This document shows positions 46,497-55,317 of a stretch of 64,000 nt of DNA, in pieces; positions within the stretch are counted from its first letter, which is position 1; every line of letters starts with the position of its first letter. This DNA is from Tritrichomonas musculus (taxonomy: Eukaryota; Parabasalia; Tritrichomonadida; Tritrichomonadidae). Location: NCBI GenBank assembly GCA_039105265.1, contig JAPFFF010000011.1, positions 1,612,001 to 1,676,000 of the forward strand. The letters run 5' to 3'. Under the pieces are notes generated by a model. It did no database searches, was not told where the DNA came from, and worked only from the letters and a program-made list of their open reading frames with translations. A program made the position numbers and the translations under genes.

Positions 46497-47420
46497 GTGT
46501 ACTAGAAAAGGTAATTACACTTTGATGTATATGATAATTTCCATGCATATTAAATTATAATTAATTACTTTATATTTATCAAATTATATCAAATAAATTT
46601 TAAAATTCTATCTAGGAATTTTCAAGATATTTTAATTTATAATTTTTGAGAGGTTTACAATTTGATTAAATATGATAAATAAGTTGATAAAAAATAAAAT
46701 AAAATAAAATAATAACAGATAATAAATTAAAATTTCATTTTTCTTTTTATCTATATATAAATAGATAAAAAAATGTAAAATATTCAATTTTGAGACATTG
46801 CACTTGGGAATTCAATTTTGAGACATTGCACTTGTGAATTCAATTTTGAATCATTAAATATTCATGCTTTGAAATTTTGAAAGGTAAAAAAAACATTCAA
46901 TTTTGATATAAATTCTTTTATTGACCTATAACAGCTTTTGTATTCACCATAAATTTTGTGTTCTTTATATCTCGAAAATTCCTAGATAAAAATTAAAATA
47001 ATCTTTTTATTTATATGCAATTTATAAATATATATAAATATATCCAATTATAAAATAGTCTACAATATATTTTTTAAGAAAAATAGTTTTTTTTATTAAA
47101 ATACAAATAAAATATAAATATATAGCTTCACAAAAGTTAATTATTTAATTTGCTTTATTTATTACAAGTGAATTTATTTTATTAATATAATTTTAAAGTA
47201 TCAAAACAAAAAATAATAACTCCTCATATTTTCTCATATTTTTTTGAAAATTGGAAAATCAATTATTCATAGGTATTATGCTTCAAAATTTTGTAATCAA
47301 ATATGTCTCTAGGCAAATAATAATTTTATTATTTTTGAAGTAAAAATATTCCATATTCATCAACTTTTCTCAGAAAAAAAATTGAATTAAAAAGAGTGTA
47401 ATTACCTTTGTACTAGACAC
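46497..47420. repeat. Nested inverted repeats, possible non-autonomous element
   Basis: Outer arms at 46497-46520 and 47396-47420 share AAAGGTAATTACAC in opposite orientation plus a GTGT end and an ACTAG box. A second inverted pair lies inside at 46609-46629 and 46968-46988 (TATCTAGGAATTTTCAAGAT against its near-complement). The interior has no ORF. It could be a decayed MITE-like element. Confidence 0.5.
46782..46865. repeat. 28-bp tandem repeat, about 2.5 copies
   Basis: ATTCAATTTTGAGACATTGC followed by ACTTGGGA repeats at 46782, 46810 and partly 46838. Confidence 0.85.
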
Positions 47421-47444
47421 TTTTTGAACGCAGTTCAAAAAGTG
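47418..47444. repeat. Perfect 12-bp-arm hairpin
   Basis: CACTTTTTGAAC, a three-base loop GCA, then GTTCAAAAAGTG. It abuts the outer arm of the inverted repeat at 47396-47420. Confidence 0.85.
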
Positions 47445-48753
47445 GCGTTCCTTGTCATATTTACTAAACTGGGACCGAAAAGTCAGACCACTAATTGAAT
47501 ATAATTTGAATACTTTACTTGATCGTTAAAATTTTTTATATCTCAATTTTTGATCGTTACATCGCGTTTGTATTCAAAATATGGTATGAGTTTTAATTTC
47601 CTTCAATTTATAAATTTTCAATATTTAAAAAATATAATTTTGTTAAAATATCTTTTATTAAAGAAAATTATTTGCTGAGATATTTAGCTAATGTCTAATA
47701 AAACATGCGGTGTAAAATGGCGTTTCTGATTTTGTCTGAGGAAATTTGTTGAGTAAGATAAGAATAAGATGTGCTAAAAAATGAGTAGTAGAAATGACTT
47801 ATAACGTAAAGAAGTATTATTTAATAAAGATTGTGATGTATATATTGTTGCTGAAAGTTTGAAAGAGCTAAAGAAGGTTGGCAAGATCTTCTGAGGATCT
47901 TATCTTTTGAAAAAGTTTCAATAAACGTATTTTTTATTAAATGTTAAATATCTTATTTAAATTTAAAATAAAAAATTTGTTTTTATTTTTATCTATAAAT
48001 TTTAGATATATGGAAATATTTTAATCCATTTTGAATTATAAATAATTTTAAAATAATGTGATAAATATATTTTTTTAAATAAATATTTTTCTAATTATAT
48101 TTGGCTTTTTAAGAAAATTGAAAAAAAAAAAGTTATAAAATTTTAATTTGAAATAAAATATTGTTATGCCAAAATAATTGAATGAAAAAAAGTGGTCTGG
48201 CTTTTAATTTCAAGTTTAGTAAAACTCTGCTTTTGAAAAAATCTCATTTGTTTAAACTCTTCAATCAAAAATTTAAATGAAGTATAAAAGTTCTTTATTA
48301 TTTTGTTGTTTGTTTTCTGTATTTTTATAACTTTGTTTATCTTTGAGCTTTATATTAGTAATATAGATATTATTAATTTGGAATAAAAATTGAACAATAG
48401 CATTTATTATCTTGAAAGTTGCGCAATGAAACATCTATCAGTGATTTATATTAGTTGATTTTTCTAACAAGCCATTTGTTTGCTTTTATGGCAATATAGA
48501 CTAATTTGAAAAATTTCCAAAAATTATTAAAAAATACGTTTTTATTTAATCTTTTTTGAATATCATCACTAATAATTATATATGATCTAGAAAATACATA
48601 GAAGATTCAAGGTTGAGTAAATTGTTGTAGATTCAACAGTGAATGAAGCAAAAAGGGGATGAGGACCTTCGGTCCGAAATCACCCTTTTCATTATACTAC
48701 CTACTATCCTCACCACTTATCTACCCTAATTTTTGAAACGCCCACTTAATTTT

Positions 48754-49854
48754 TTAGTAGAGTAAGAGATATTTATATTTTAGAATAAGATTTCTGTAAA
48801 GAGCAGATATTTTGTTGTCTAAAAAATATGAGGGAAGCAAAAGTTTATCAGGAATGTAATATGGATTATAATTTGAAAATGCAGACCAAAAAGCAAACCA
48901 TTTGTCCACCTTCGCATTTTTAGCTCTATATGCTGGAAAAACATAAAAATTGATTTTATTAAAATAGTTAGCAAGAACATTATCATATATTTGTTGATCT
49001 TTTCCACAGAAAATATGCTTATCTAACCATGAATTATGAACTTCCCAAAACGCTTCATAAAATTTATGAATTCCTTTTTTTGAGCCAAAAAAGCTTGTTC
49101 CTTCTATGATATTATTTACTGTTCTTTTAGAGTTATATTTTGTTAGAATAAAAGGATTAACAAAGAAAATGCATATTTCTAAAGGAGGATTATTATATTG
49201 AAGAATTTTTTCTGTAAAATAATTACTTGGAAAACTAACATAGGTGCACTTCATTTCATCGGTGGGTTTATCGCAACGAATTCCAAAGCTATCAAATAAG
49301 TTTGAAAAAAATTGATCACGTACACTTCCAGAATCAACCCAAAAATAAAAAGTTTCATTTGGATAAATCAAAGTGGATTCCCTCAAAAAATATATTTTAC
49401 TATTCCATATTGCATATAATTCTGGATAATGATGACTTTTTTCTGGATCTATTTTGTGCATTTGTTTGTAAGCATTTGAAAGATTTCTCATTATTGGTAC
49501 ATCGTAGATATCATTGAAGGAGCAATTAAAGTTGAATAGTTTTTGACGTCCTTTAAAAAGTTTGCTGGCTTCTTTTCTGTAAAATTGCTCGTAAAACGTA
49601 TTTGTTGTATAAATAATTGTTTTGCAATTTATTATTCTTAAAAATGAACGTATCCATATGACGTATTCTGATTTTAAATGTTTAGATTTGTTCAATGGAA
49701 AATAAGCAGATACTATAACAACATCATGAGAAAATAGGCCTTTTTGATCAATTTCATTATAGATAAAAGCTATTTCCCATATATCTTCAGAATATAACAT
49801 ACTTTTGAATAGATTAGTAGTGATAAATAATAAACAAAAAAAAAAGGTATTCAT
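48754..49854 (-). CDS. HtrL/YibB-like secreted or Golgi protein, probable host gene
   Basis: A 366-residue protein with an N-terminal hydrophobic signal (MNTFFFCLLFITTNLF). The block VVIVSAYFPLNKSKH, the W-x-x-S/N-F motif after it, the PELYAIWNSKIYFL block (about 145) and YFWVDSGSVRD (about 170), and FCGKDQQIYDNVL (about 285) match the HtrL/YibB family, which has a glycosyltransferase-like fold. It likely acts in the secretory pathway on glycans, as inferred for eukaryotic members. No Polinton-type neighbours share its strand block. It is the clearest host gene in the window. Confidence 0.75.
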   Translation of the reverse strand: MNTFFFCLLFITTNLFKSMLYSEDIWEIAFIYNEIDQKGLFSHDVVIVSAYFPLNKSKHLKSEYVIWIRSFLRIINCKTIIYTTNTFYEQFYRKEASKLFKGRQKLFNFNCSFNDIYDVPIMRNLSNAYKQMHKIDPEKSHHYPELYAIWNSKIYFLRESTLIYPNETFYFWVDSGSVRDQFFSNLFDSFGIRCDKPTDEMKCTYVSFPSNYFTEKILQYNNPPLEICIFFVNPFILTKYNSKRTVNNIIEGTSFFGSKKGIHKFYEAFWEVHNSWLDKHIFCGKDQQIYDNVLANYFNKINFYVFPAYRAKNAKVDKWFAFWSAFSNYNPYYIPDKLLLPSYFLDNKISALYRNLILKYKYLLLY

Positions 49855-50355
49855 GTAAAGATGCGAGAACTAAATTAGAGAGTTTTTAATAACCGATTTT
49901 TAATTGAAAATATAATTTGTAAAATATACAAAATTAATTCTATAATATAGTCTACTGGAAAACGCCCTACTAATGGAAACCCCCTAAATAGTGTATAAAA
50001 TTCCCCCAATTACGTTTCTCCGCTCTGACGAGCTCCGAAACGACCTCCATAAATATAGGTCATTAATGCTTTTCTTTTTTGTCTTCATTTTTGGGTTCGC
50101 TATACGGGACATAAGTAGTGTATAAAATCCTTTTATTTTCACATTACCAAGTGTATTTTTTGACTCTTTTTTGACTAAAATTTTGATGTTGACATGTGAT
50201 ATGAAAATGATAATTATAATATAATTTTTATATACAGTAGTGTTCATAAGTGGTTACCCTTTCAATTTAGTGGTTACGGTGCTCTGACACTTCTATATCA
50301 ATTAATTAATATGGGTATAAAATGACATACATTCAATTTTTTATAAAAAAATATA
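49855..50355. other. Non-coding DNA upstream of the host gene
   Basis: AT-rich sequence with a moderately GC patch near 50020-50050 (TACGTTTCTCCGCTCTGACG). The short minus ORF here is not convincing. It probably carries the promoter of the HtrL/YibB-like gene close to 49860-49900. Confidence 0.4.
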
Positions 50356-50365
50356 AGTAGTATAT

Positions 50366-50735
50366 ACTAGTCGGTTTCCGCGGGGCACAGGCTGCCCACG
50401 CGTCAACACGAACTAGTCAAAAAAGAAAAGAAAAAGAAAAGAAAAAGAAAAGAAAAGAAAAATAATAAAAAAAAAAAAAAAAAAAATCTTCTTCTTCTTT
50501 TCTTGTTATCCCACCCACCCACCTCAATGCCTACCATCTACGAAACGGCACAGGGGCCCACCCTAATGCCCACCATCTATGAAACGGCACAGGGCCCACC
50601 CCAATGCTCACCATCTATGAAACGTCTTAAGTATCCCACCCACCCACCTCAACGCCTACCATCAATGAAACGGCACAGGTACCCCACCCCACAACCGCCC
50701 ATCTATGAAACGGCACAGGTACCTGCCCCGAGAAT
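50366..50735. repeat. Terminal-type region of D: A/G tract and GC-rich tandem repeats
   Basis: ACTAGT occurs at both sides of a GC-rich 50-base stretch (about 50366-50420), followed by an AAAAGAAAAG tract, an A run, and then five imperfect repeats of about 35-65 bases built on ATCTATGAAACGGCACAGG with CCCACC linkers (about 50505-50725). Plus-strand ORFs through it are repeat artefacts. Confidence 0.6.
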
Positions 50736-50762
50736 CTCGTACCTATTTCTTTCTATATGTAA

Positions 50763-51098
50763 ATGTCATTTGTGCCACTCAAAGGCTTTACTAACGACTA
50801 TGAGATCCTGAATAGGTACCCCTTTACTATAAGACGTAAGAGTAATCATTTTATATGCAAGGATGCAAAACATATAAAGGGGTATATACGTGTATGTCTA
50901 AATGGCGACTACTACTTGAAACATGTACTTATAGCAAGACAGTTCATACCTAATGATGACCCACAACATAAAATAGAGGTAGACCATATCAATAGGAATA
51001 GGGCTGACTACCATCTAAGCAACTTAAGATGGATAACCCCAACTGATAGTAACTATAACAGGGATATGCCCAAAATTATAAATGCGAGGGCAGATTAG
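50763..51098 (+). CDS. HNH endonuclease with NUMOD4-like module, near the left end of D
   Basis: A 111-residue protein that is complete and short. A NUMOD4-like start (DYEILNRYPFTIRRKSN) leads to GYIRVCLNGDYYLKHVLIAR and an HNH core EVDHINRNRADYHLSNLRWI. It lacks the N-terminal coiled coil of the A relative. A free-standing homing-type nuclease that nicks or cuts DNA is likely. Its position beside an element end may help spread or reflect capture. Confidence 0.8.
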   Translation: MSFVPLKGFTNDYEILNRYPFTIRRKSNHFICKDAKHIKGYIRVCLNGDYYLKHVLIARQFIPNDDPQHKIEVDHINRNRADYHLSNLRWITPTDSNYNRDMPKIINARAD

Positions 51099-51309
51099 AT
51101 ATTTGGTACTCTAAGAACTCAAAGGCAAAATGTTCTATTTGGTCGATAAATTCCAAATCACCATCTTTCATAATTACATTAAGAATTTCAGGTTCGAAAT
51201 ACTCAGCAGCTAACTCTTTTATCTTTTTAATTAAAATACCACATACACCCTCATTAGTCTCACATCTATAATCATAGAGGTAAGACACTATTTTATAGAG
51301 GATATTCAT
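51076..51309 (-). CDS. Possible small acidic protein near the left end of D
   Basis: A 77-residue reading frame, acidic and helical, rich in Glu/Ile/Leu. It overlaps the end of the HNH gene by 23 bases. No relative is visible; it may be spurious. Confidence 0.35.
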   Translation of the reverse strand: MNILYKIVSYLYDYRCETNEGVCGILIKKIKELAAEYFEPEILNVIMKDGDLEFIDQIEHFAFEFLEYQISNLPSHL

Positions 51310-51587
51310 ACGCTAGTAGTAATGGTCTGTGCGACGTGACCACCTATTAACTACTGGAATACCTTGCCCAGCATACCTTGCAAGCCAACAAGCTCAGGTA
51401 TAAAAAATCAGGTATGTGTACTTGTTATTGTTTTTAGTCGTGTTTTCATTACCAACCTATACATTTGAATAATTTTCTGGAACCCTTTATCAACTCATTA
51501 TGTTTTGATAGGATAACTAAGTTTTTACAATTTTTCAAAAATTATATTTTTTAAAAATTTTTTTATTTTTTATTTCCACTACATATA
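51310..51587. other. Non-coding gap before the first plus-strand gene of D
   Basis: It contains a second AGTAGT candidate terminus (51315), a CAGCATACC/CAAGC stretch and an AT-rich leader ending CCACTACATATA before the ATG at 51588. No gene is seen. Confidence 0.4.
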
Positions 51588-51986
51588 ATGGAAGCCTTTG
51601 CTAATTATGCTGCTAAACAACTCCGTACATATGGAACAGATATGTATAACCTTTTTGCTGACATTTGTGATAAAGTCATTGATGGTGACCGTGATGCTAT
51701 TGATGTTGTTGAACCCTTTATTATAGACGCACAAATGGATATATTCAGAGAGCAGAATCACTTATACATATCTTTTCATGATGAAAATGCTGCTTTTCGT
51801 GAGTATGGAGAAATATTTGATTACTATATTGATGAGCTTACTGGTGATTACGATGATTATGGTATACCATATCACTTTCCAAAGAAGTTTTACGATGAGG
51901 TATTGGAATTCTTCCAATACACTGATGAGGGCAAGAAATGCATGAATGAATTCAATCCAAACACTGATAAGATTCAGGAAATTTAA
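51588..51986 (+). CDS. Acidic hypothetical protein, element D
   Basis: A 132-residue protein, very acidic with many Asp/Glu/Tyr (DYYIDELTGDYDDYG). It is the same kind of terminal-side acidic gene as 41726 in B, though I see no sequence match. Unrecognised; DNA mimicry or a small virion role are only possibilities. Confidence 0.55.
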   Translation: MEAFANYAAKQLRTYGTDMYNLFADICDKVIDGDRDAIDVVEPFIIDAQMDIFREQNHLYISFHDENAAFREYGEIFDYYIDELTGDYDDYGIPYHFPKKFYDEVLEFFQYTDEGKKCMNEFNPNTDKIQEI

Positions 51987-52028
51987 TTAAAAAAGTGATT
52001 ATTATTTTTTATTCACATTTCACAAAAC

Positions 52029-52478
52029 ATGAAAGCACCAAAGGTCTATGATTATATAAACACCCTCATTTCTGTATTACCGGAGCCAGAAAAATATCGT
52101 AATTGTGATTTCTCAATATTATGTGAAAAGTTTCCTCTAATGATGAATACAAACAGTTTTCGTGCAAAAGTATTGTACATAAGTCTTAAGAACACTATTA
52201 GTGAAACTATGACGATTTATCCTGATAAGATCACAGAAATAGGATTAGAGAACATAACAATTACCACAAACTTACGAAGAAGGCTTTCGATGAAGACACA
52301 AGAATTCTTCATAAATGGTAATACAGAACCACAAGAATACAAAGGAAATGATTATTATAATTACAGTTTAGAGAGAACAAGTATGTCTACAAGAAACAAA
52401 ATTAAAGAACTAAGACAAAAATATAATGTACCTGAACCAGAATTATTTGTAGGAAAGCATCAAGATTTAATTATATAA
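52029..52478 (+). CDS. Conserved 149-aa Polinton protein (family 2), element D
   Basis: Collinear and equal in length with 12575 of A: VYDYINTLIS, CDFSILCEKFP, VLYISLK, IYPDKI, RRRL, EFFINGN, YYNYSLE, LRQKYN and a final GKHQ against GEHQ. Here it lies on the plus strand and its 3' end overlaps the ATPase gene by 8 bases. The genes next to it differ from A, so gene order has been reshuffled between the elements. Confidence 0.8.
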   Translation: MKAPKVYDYINTLISVLPEPEKYRNCDFSILCEKFPLMMNTNSFRAKVLYISLKNTISETMTIYPDKITEIGLENITITTNLRRRLSMKTQEFFINGNTEPQEYKGNDYYNYSLERTSMSTRNKIKELRQKYNVPEPELFVGKHQDLII

Positions 52479-53316
52479 AGCTAATATTACTTGTACGAAC
52501 ATTGATCAAAATAAAGTCATGATTCCTCATCTTCATGTAATAATGCCATAATTCTTCAAATTCAACTGGCATTGGAACTTGTTGATAAATATATTGCATC
52601 TTTTGGCGAGAGAACCCAGAGAAGATGAAGAAAGTTGTTGCATTATTTTTGTAGTCAGTTGGTATTGACTTGAAGAATTGTACTTTTATGTAAACTATTG
52701 AATGTTTATGACGAAGTTGTGTAATGTAGTTGGTAAAATATGATGATTTCAATAGCTTACTCCTAACAAAATCTTCGCAAAGAATGATAGTGTTCAATGG
52801 CTGATTTGGTTTACCGAGTTTGTTAATACGCAGGAACTCAAACATTTGTTGAAGTTTGTCATTATCTATTGTTATTCGTGGAGCTGTACTATACCGATCA
52901 TACAATTCTTTCCACAAATCAAGTTCTTTCAAATATTTTTCAGCATTAGCATCAGAAACAACATGAATAGGTAATTGAATCAATTCTTGCTGTGCTTCAA
53001 AAGTAGAGTCATTAATACTACCATTCTTGCTGATATAAACTATTAAATGAAAGCTGTTTTCTTTAGGTAAACGAGATATTTGAATGATGTCACGTAGCAT
53101 TACATGTGTCTTTCCTTTACCTTGAGGACCAACCAGAATATTGAGAGAATTATACCATGAATAGATATCAACAGCAATTGGCCGTATTGATTCAGACATT
53201 ATTTTTCCTTCATTACGTTTATATGCAGCAGACATAGCAGCATCAATATTAAAAGGTATTACATCATCTTCATAATCACTAGAATCAGAACGATAATAGA
53301 ATTGTGTTGGTTTCAT
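52471..53316 (-). CDS. DNA-packaging ATPase (A32/FtsK-HerA type), element D
   Basis: A 281-residue ATPase. Walker A is GPQGKGKT at 63-70; the Walker B region is TIILCEDFV (about 173-181). HLIVYISKNGSINDSTFE and FSRQKMQYIYQQ blocks pair it with the B ATPase. Packaging of element DNA into capsids is the family role. Confidence 0.9.
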   Translation of the reverse strand: MKPTQFYYRSDSSDYEDDVIPFNIDAAMSAAYKRNEGKIMSESIRPIAVDIYSWYNSLNILVGPQGKGKTHVMLRDIIQISRLPKENSFHLIVYISKNGSINDSTFEAQQELIQLPIHVVSDANAEKYLKELDLWKELYDRYSTAPRITIDNDKLQQMFEFLRINKLGKPNQPLNTIILCEDFVRSKLLKSSYFTNYITQLRHKHSIVYIKVQFFKSIPTDYKNNATTFFIFSGFSRQKMQYIYQQVPMPVEFEELWHYYMKMRNHDFILINVRTSNISFI

Positions 53317-53341
53317 TTCATTCTCATCAGAATTGTATTAC

Positions 53342-53461
53342 TTATGAGTATATTCTTGCTCTCATTTCTTCAGTGAGCTTTGGTTCATATTCATAAGTAA
53401 ATCCAATAATTATTACACTTAGTTCAACAACAATAACACCTAATAGTAACTCAATTATCAT
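53342..53461 (-). CDS. 39-aa single-pass membrane peptide, element D
   Basis: Too short for routine gene calling. The ATG at 53461 opens a frame whose residues 2-21 are almost all hydrophobic (Ile/Leu/Val with one Glu), followed by a polar tail (YEYEPKLTEEMRARIYS). It fits between the ATPase and family 1 genes on the same strand. A small viral-type membrane protein is plausible. Confidence 0.45.
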   Translation of the reverse strand: MIIELLLGVIVVELSVIIIGFTYEYEPKLTEEMRARIYS

Positions 53462-53497
53462 TTTAGTGCTGTGAAAACAAAAATATAGATCTGCTTT

Positions 53498-54055
53498 TTA
53501 GATACACATTTTAGTTGAAATTCCGTATCTTACTAACTGACTATAAATATCATTAAAACATATTTTTAAATCTAATGCTTTATCATCTTTGGTAACTAAT
53601 ATTCGTTGTATTTTCATGTACTTTGTATTTGATAAGCAGCCTGTACAACCTTCTTCTTCATCTATGACCAGCTCGACTTTGTCAGCTCTTGTTAAGATTT
53701 TTATTAGTTCCATCAGTGAATTACTATGACAAACAAGATAGTTGTTAACTTTAAGGGGATTAAGTTCATAAATGTTTAACAATGTTTCAAGGAATTTGTT
53801 TTTGATTTCCATGTTCTCAAGTTCGTTTGTAAGAAGACTTATTTGTGGTTGTAATGGAGATTGAACACTCTCCCCAACTGGAGTAAAATTTATGTTTCTT
53901 TCTTGAGGTTGTACACTTGCGTAAGTCTGTAAAGGAGGAACATTAGGGTACTGTGGTGGTTTTATTTTTATATTCACATTAGTGTTTTGTTCTTGTTTAC
54001 AACTACTATCGTTTTCACTTGATAAGATTCTTGCTCTATGCAATACGTTTGACAT
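53498..54055 (-). CDS. Conserved Polinton protein with Cys pair (family 1), element D
   Basis: A 185-residue protein starting at the ATG at 54055 (MSNVLHRARILSSE), which aligns with the B start (MSGTLRQARILSSE); the reading to 54085 adds an unaligned stretch. The Pro-rich linker, KNKFLETLLNIYELNPLKV helix, ELIKILTRADKVELVIDEEE, Cys pair GCTGC and IYSQLVRYGIS end follow B closely. Function unknown. Confidence 0.75.
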   Translation of the reverse strand: MSNVLHRARILSSENDSSCKQEQNTNVNIKIKPPQYPNVPPLQTYASVQPQERNINFTPVGESVQSPLQPQISLLTNELENMEIKNKFLETLLNIYELNPLKVNNYLVCHSNSLMELIKILTRADKVELVIDEEEGCTGCLSNTKYMKIQRILVTKDDKALDLKICFNDIYSQLVRYGISTKMCI

Positions 54056-54074
54056 TTCAATGTGATTAAAACAT

Positions 54075-54308
54075 CTATTGTTCATTATTGGTTAGTTCTC
54101 TTAGTTCAGTTTCAAGTTTGGCTACTTTTTCTTTCAATGAATTGATGTCTTCTATAAGGCTTTCTCTAATGGCTAATCCATTTGAACCCAACATTCCTGT
54201 TTTTACATTATTAAGATGCTGCTTGGTTTCATATACTCTTTCTTTCAATGATCGCTTTATTTGCTTCAATTGAGGTATTTCCTTCTTATATTCGTTCAAA
54301 TCTGTCAT
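54075..54308 (-). CDS. Small coiled-coil protein, element D
   Basis: A 77-residue protein that is mostly two charged helices with heptads (LKQIKRSLKERVYE and INSLKEKVAKLETELREL). It lies 19 bases upstream of family 1 in the same direction. No relative is recognised; it is probably a structural oligomer. Confidence 0.5.
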   Translation of the reverse strand: MTDLNEYKKEIPQLKQIKRSLKERVYETKQHLNNVKTGMLGSNGLAIRESLIEDINSLKEKVAKLETELRELTNNEQ

Positions 54309-54323
54309 TTACTTACTATTAAA

Positions 54324-54629
54324 ATGAGTAATTATGAACAAAGGAGAACCTTACATGATGACAAACATCAAAATCATTTTGACAAACAGAGACTCAAACA
54401 ACAAAAAGAAAGGACAAGAATTAATTCACAGCCAACGGTTAAGAAGTATGAGGAGAAAGGTAATATTAATCATGAACCACCAGCAAAAACAACAAAGCCA
54501 CTGAATTATCATTTGCTTACACTTCAACCATTCAACAATTTCGATGAACAATTTCTAATTTTTTATTTAATATTTACACAAAATACAAATGACAGAAATA
54601 TCAGAATTTGTTACACTTGTCAATCATGA
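54324..54629 (+). CDS. Possible small hydrophilic protein, element D
   Basis: A frame of 101 residues from the ATG at 54324, starting 15 bases from the divergent coiled-coil gene. The first 65 residues are highly charged with Lys/Gln/Arg (RLKQQKERTRINS), recalling the basic gene at 11269 in A. The last part overlaps the HNH region and looks less gene-like. Confidence 0.4.
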   Translation: MSNYEQRRTLHDDKHQNHFDKQRLKQQKERTRINSQPTVKKYEEKGNINHEPPAKTTKPLNYHLLTLQPFNNFDEQFLIFYLIFTQNTNDRNIRICYTCQS

Positions 54630-55058
54630 GGACTATGAAATATTGACAACATATCCTCATACCATTAGAAGAAAGAATGATCATCGCGTACTGTAGTGAG
54701 TCCATAAGCCAATGATGGATATATACAAGTTAATCTTAATGGAAAAATATTTCTTAAGCATCGTCTTGTTGCTTTACAGTTTATACCAAATCCAAACAAT
54801 TTATCTTTTGTTGACCATATTAATCATGATAGAACTGATAATAGAATAGAGAACATTAGGTGGTGTTCACGTTCTGAAAACAACTTCAATAGAACATCTA
54901 ATAGAGGAGTTCAATACGAATTTGTTGATGATATACCTGATGAAGCAATAAAGGTTTTGTTTTATGAAACTCGTACAGAGCACCATGAATTTGAAGAAAA
55001 CAAGTATTATTACTATCATGATGACGAAAACAATAAAGATATTTTTACAGCAAAATGA
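54589..55058 (+). CDS. HNH endonuclease, element D (interrupted about once)
   Basis: The start (YEILTTYPHTIRRKND) and the core (FLKHRLVALQFIPNPN, SFVDHINHDRTDNRIENIRW) place it in the same NUMOD4/HNH family as 10323 and 50763. It has a C-terminal tail (FVDDIPDEAIKVLF) like the second module of the A gene. It lies next to the cassette. About one break. Confidence 0.7.
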
Positions 55059-55238
55059 CTGATACGCTCTATAGGATCATGCACATTAACATCACTAAAA
55101 GTAATAAGCAATTCATTGCTATGAGAAATATCAATAATAAAAAGTAAGTGTATACATCAATCGTTTCAAGCACCAGCATTCATTAGATTAAAAACTTCTT
55201 CTATATATTTTTGTGTCTAATTTCTGAAAATAACACCA

Positions 55239-55280
55239 AAAGTGATGGAGTTAGAAACATCCACTTTTTTACACCTCATT
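55239..55280 (+). repeat. Left arm of D cassette inverted repeat (42 bp)
   Basis: Exact reverse complement of 56321-56362. Confidence 0.9.
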
Positions 55281-55317
55281 TATTTTTCATAATTTTTTAA
55301 TTTGATTTTACATAAAT

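Larger units (their letters stand above)
46340..48753. other. Very AT-rich host-like intergenic DNA without genes
   Basis: 2.4 kb with no credible ORF on either strand. It holds nested inverted repeats (46497-47420), a 28-bp tandem repeat (46782-46865), a hairpin at 47418-47444 and a small GGACC-TTC-GGTCC hairpin near 48673 before the host gene. AT content is clearly higher than in the Polintons. Confidence 0.7.

Noticed and set aside
48660-48690. Bacterial-type terminator at the GGACC-TTC-GGTCC hairpin
   Set aside because: The stem is only five base pairs, and rho-independent termination is not expected in this nuclear context.
50503-50811. Plus-strand ORF with repeated MPTIYETAQ
   Set aside because: Product of GC-rich tandem repeats in the terminal region; the HNH gene begins later in another frame.
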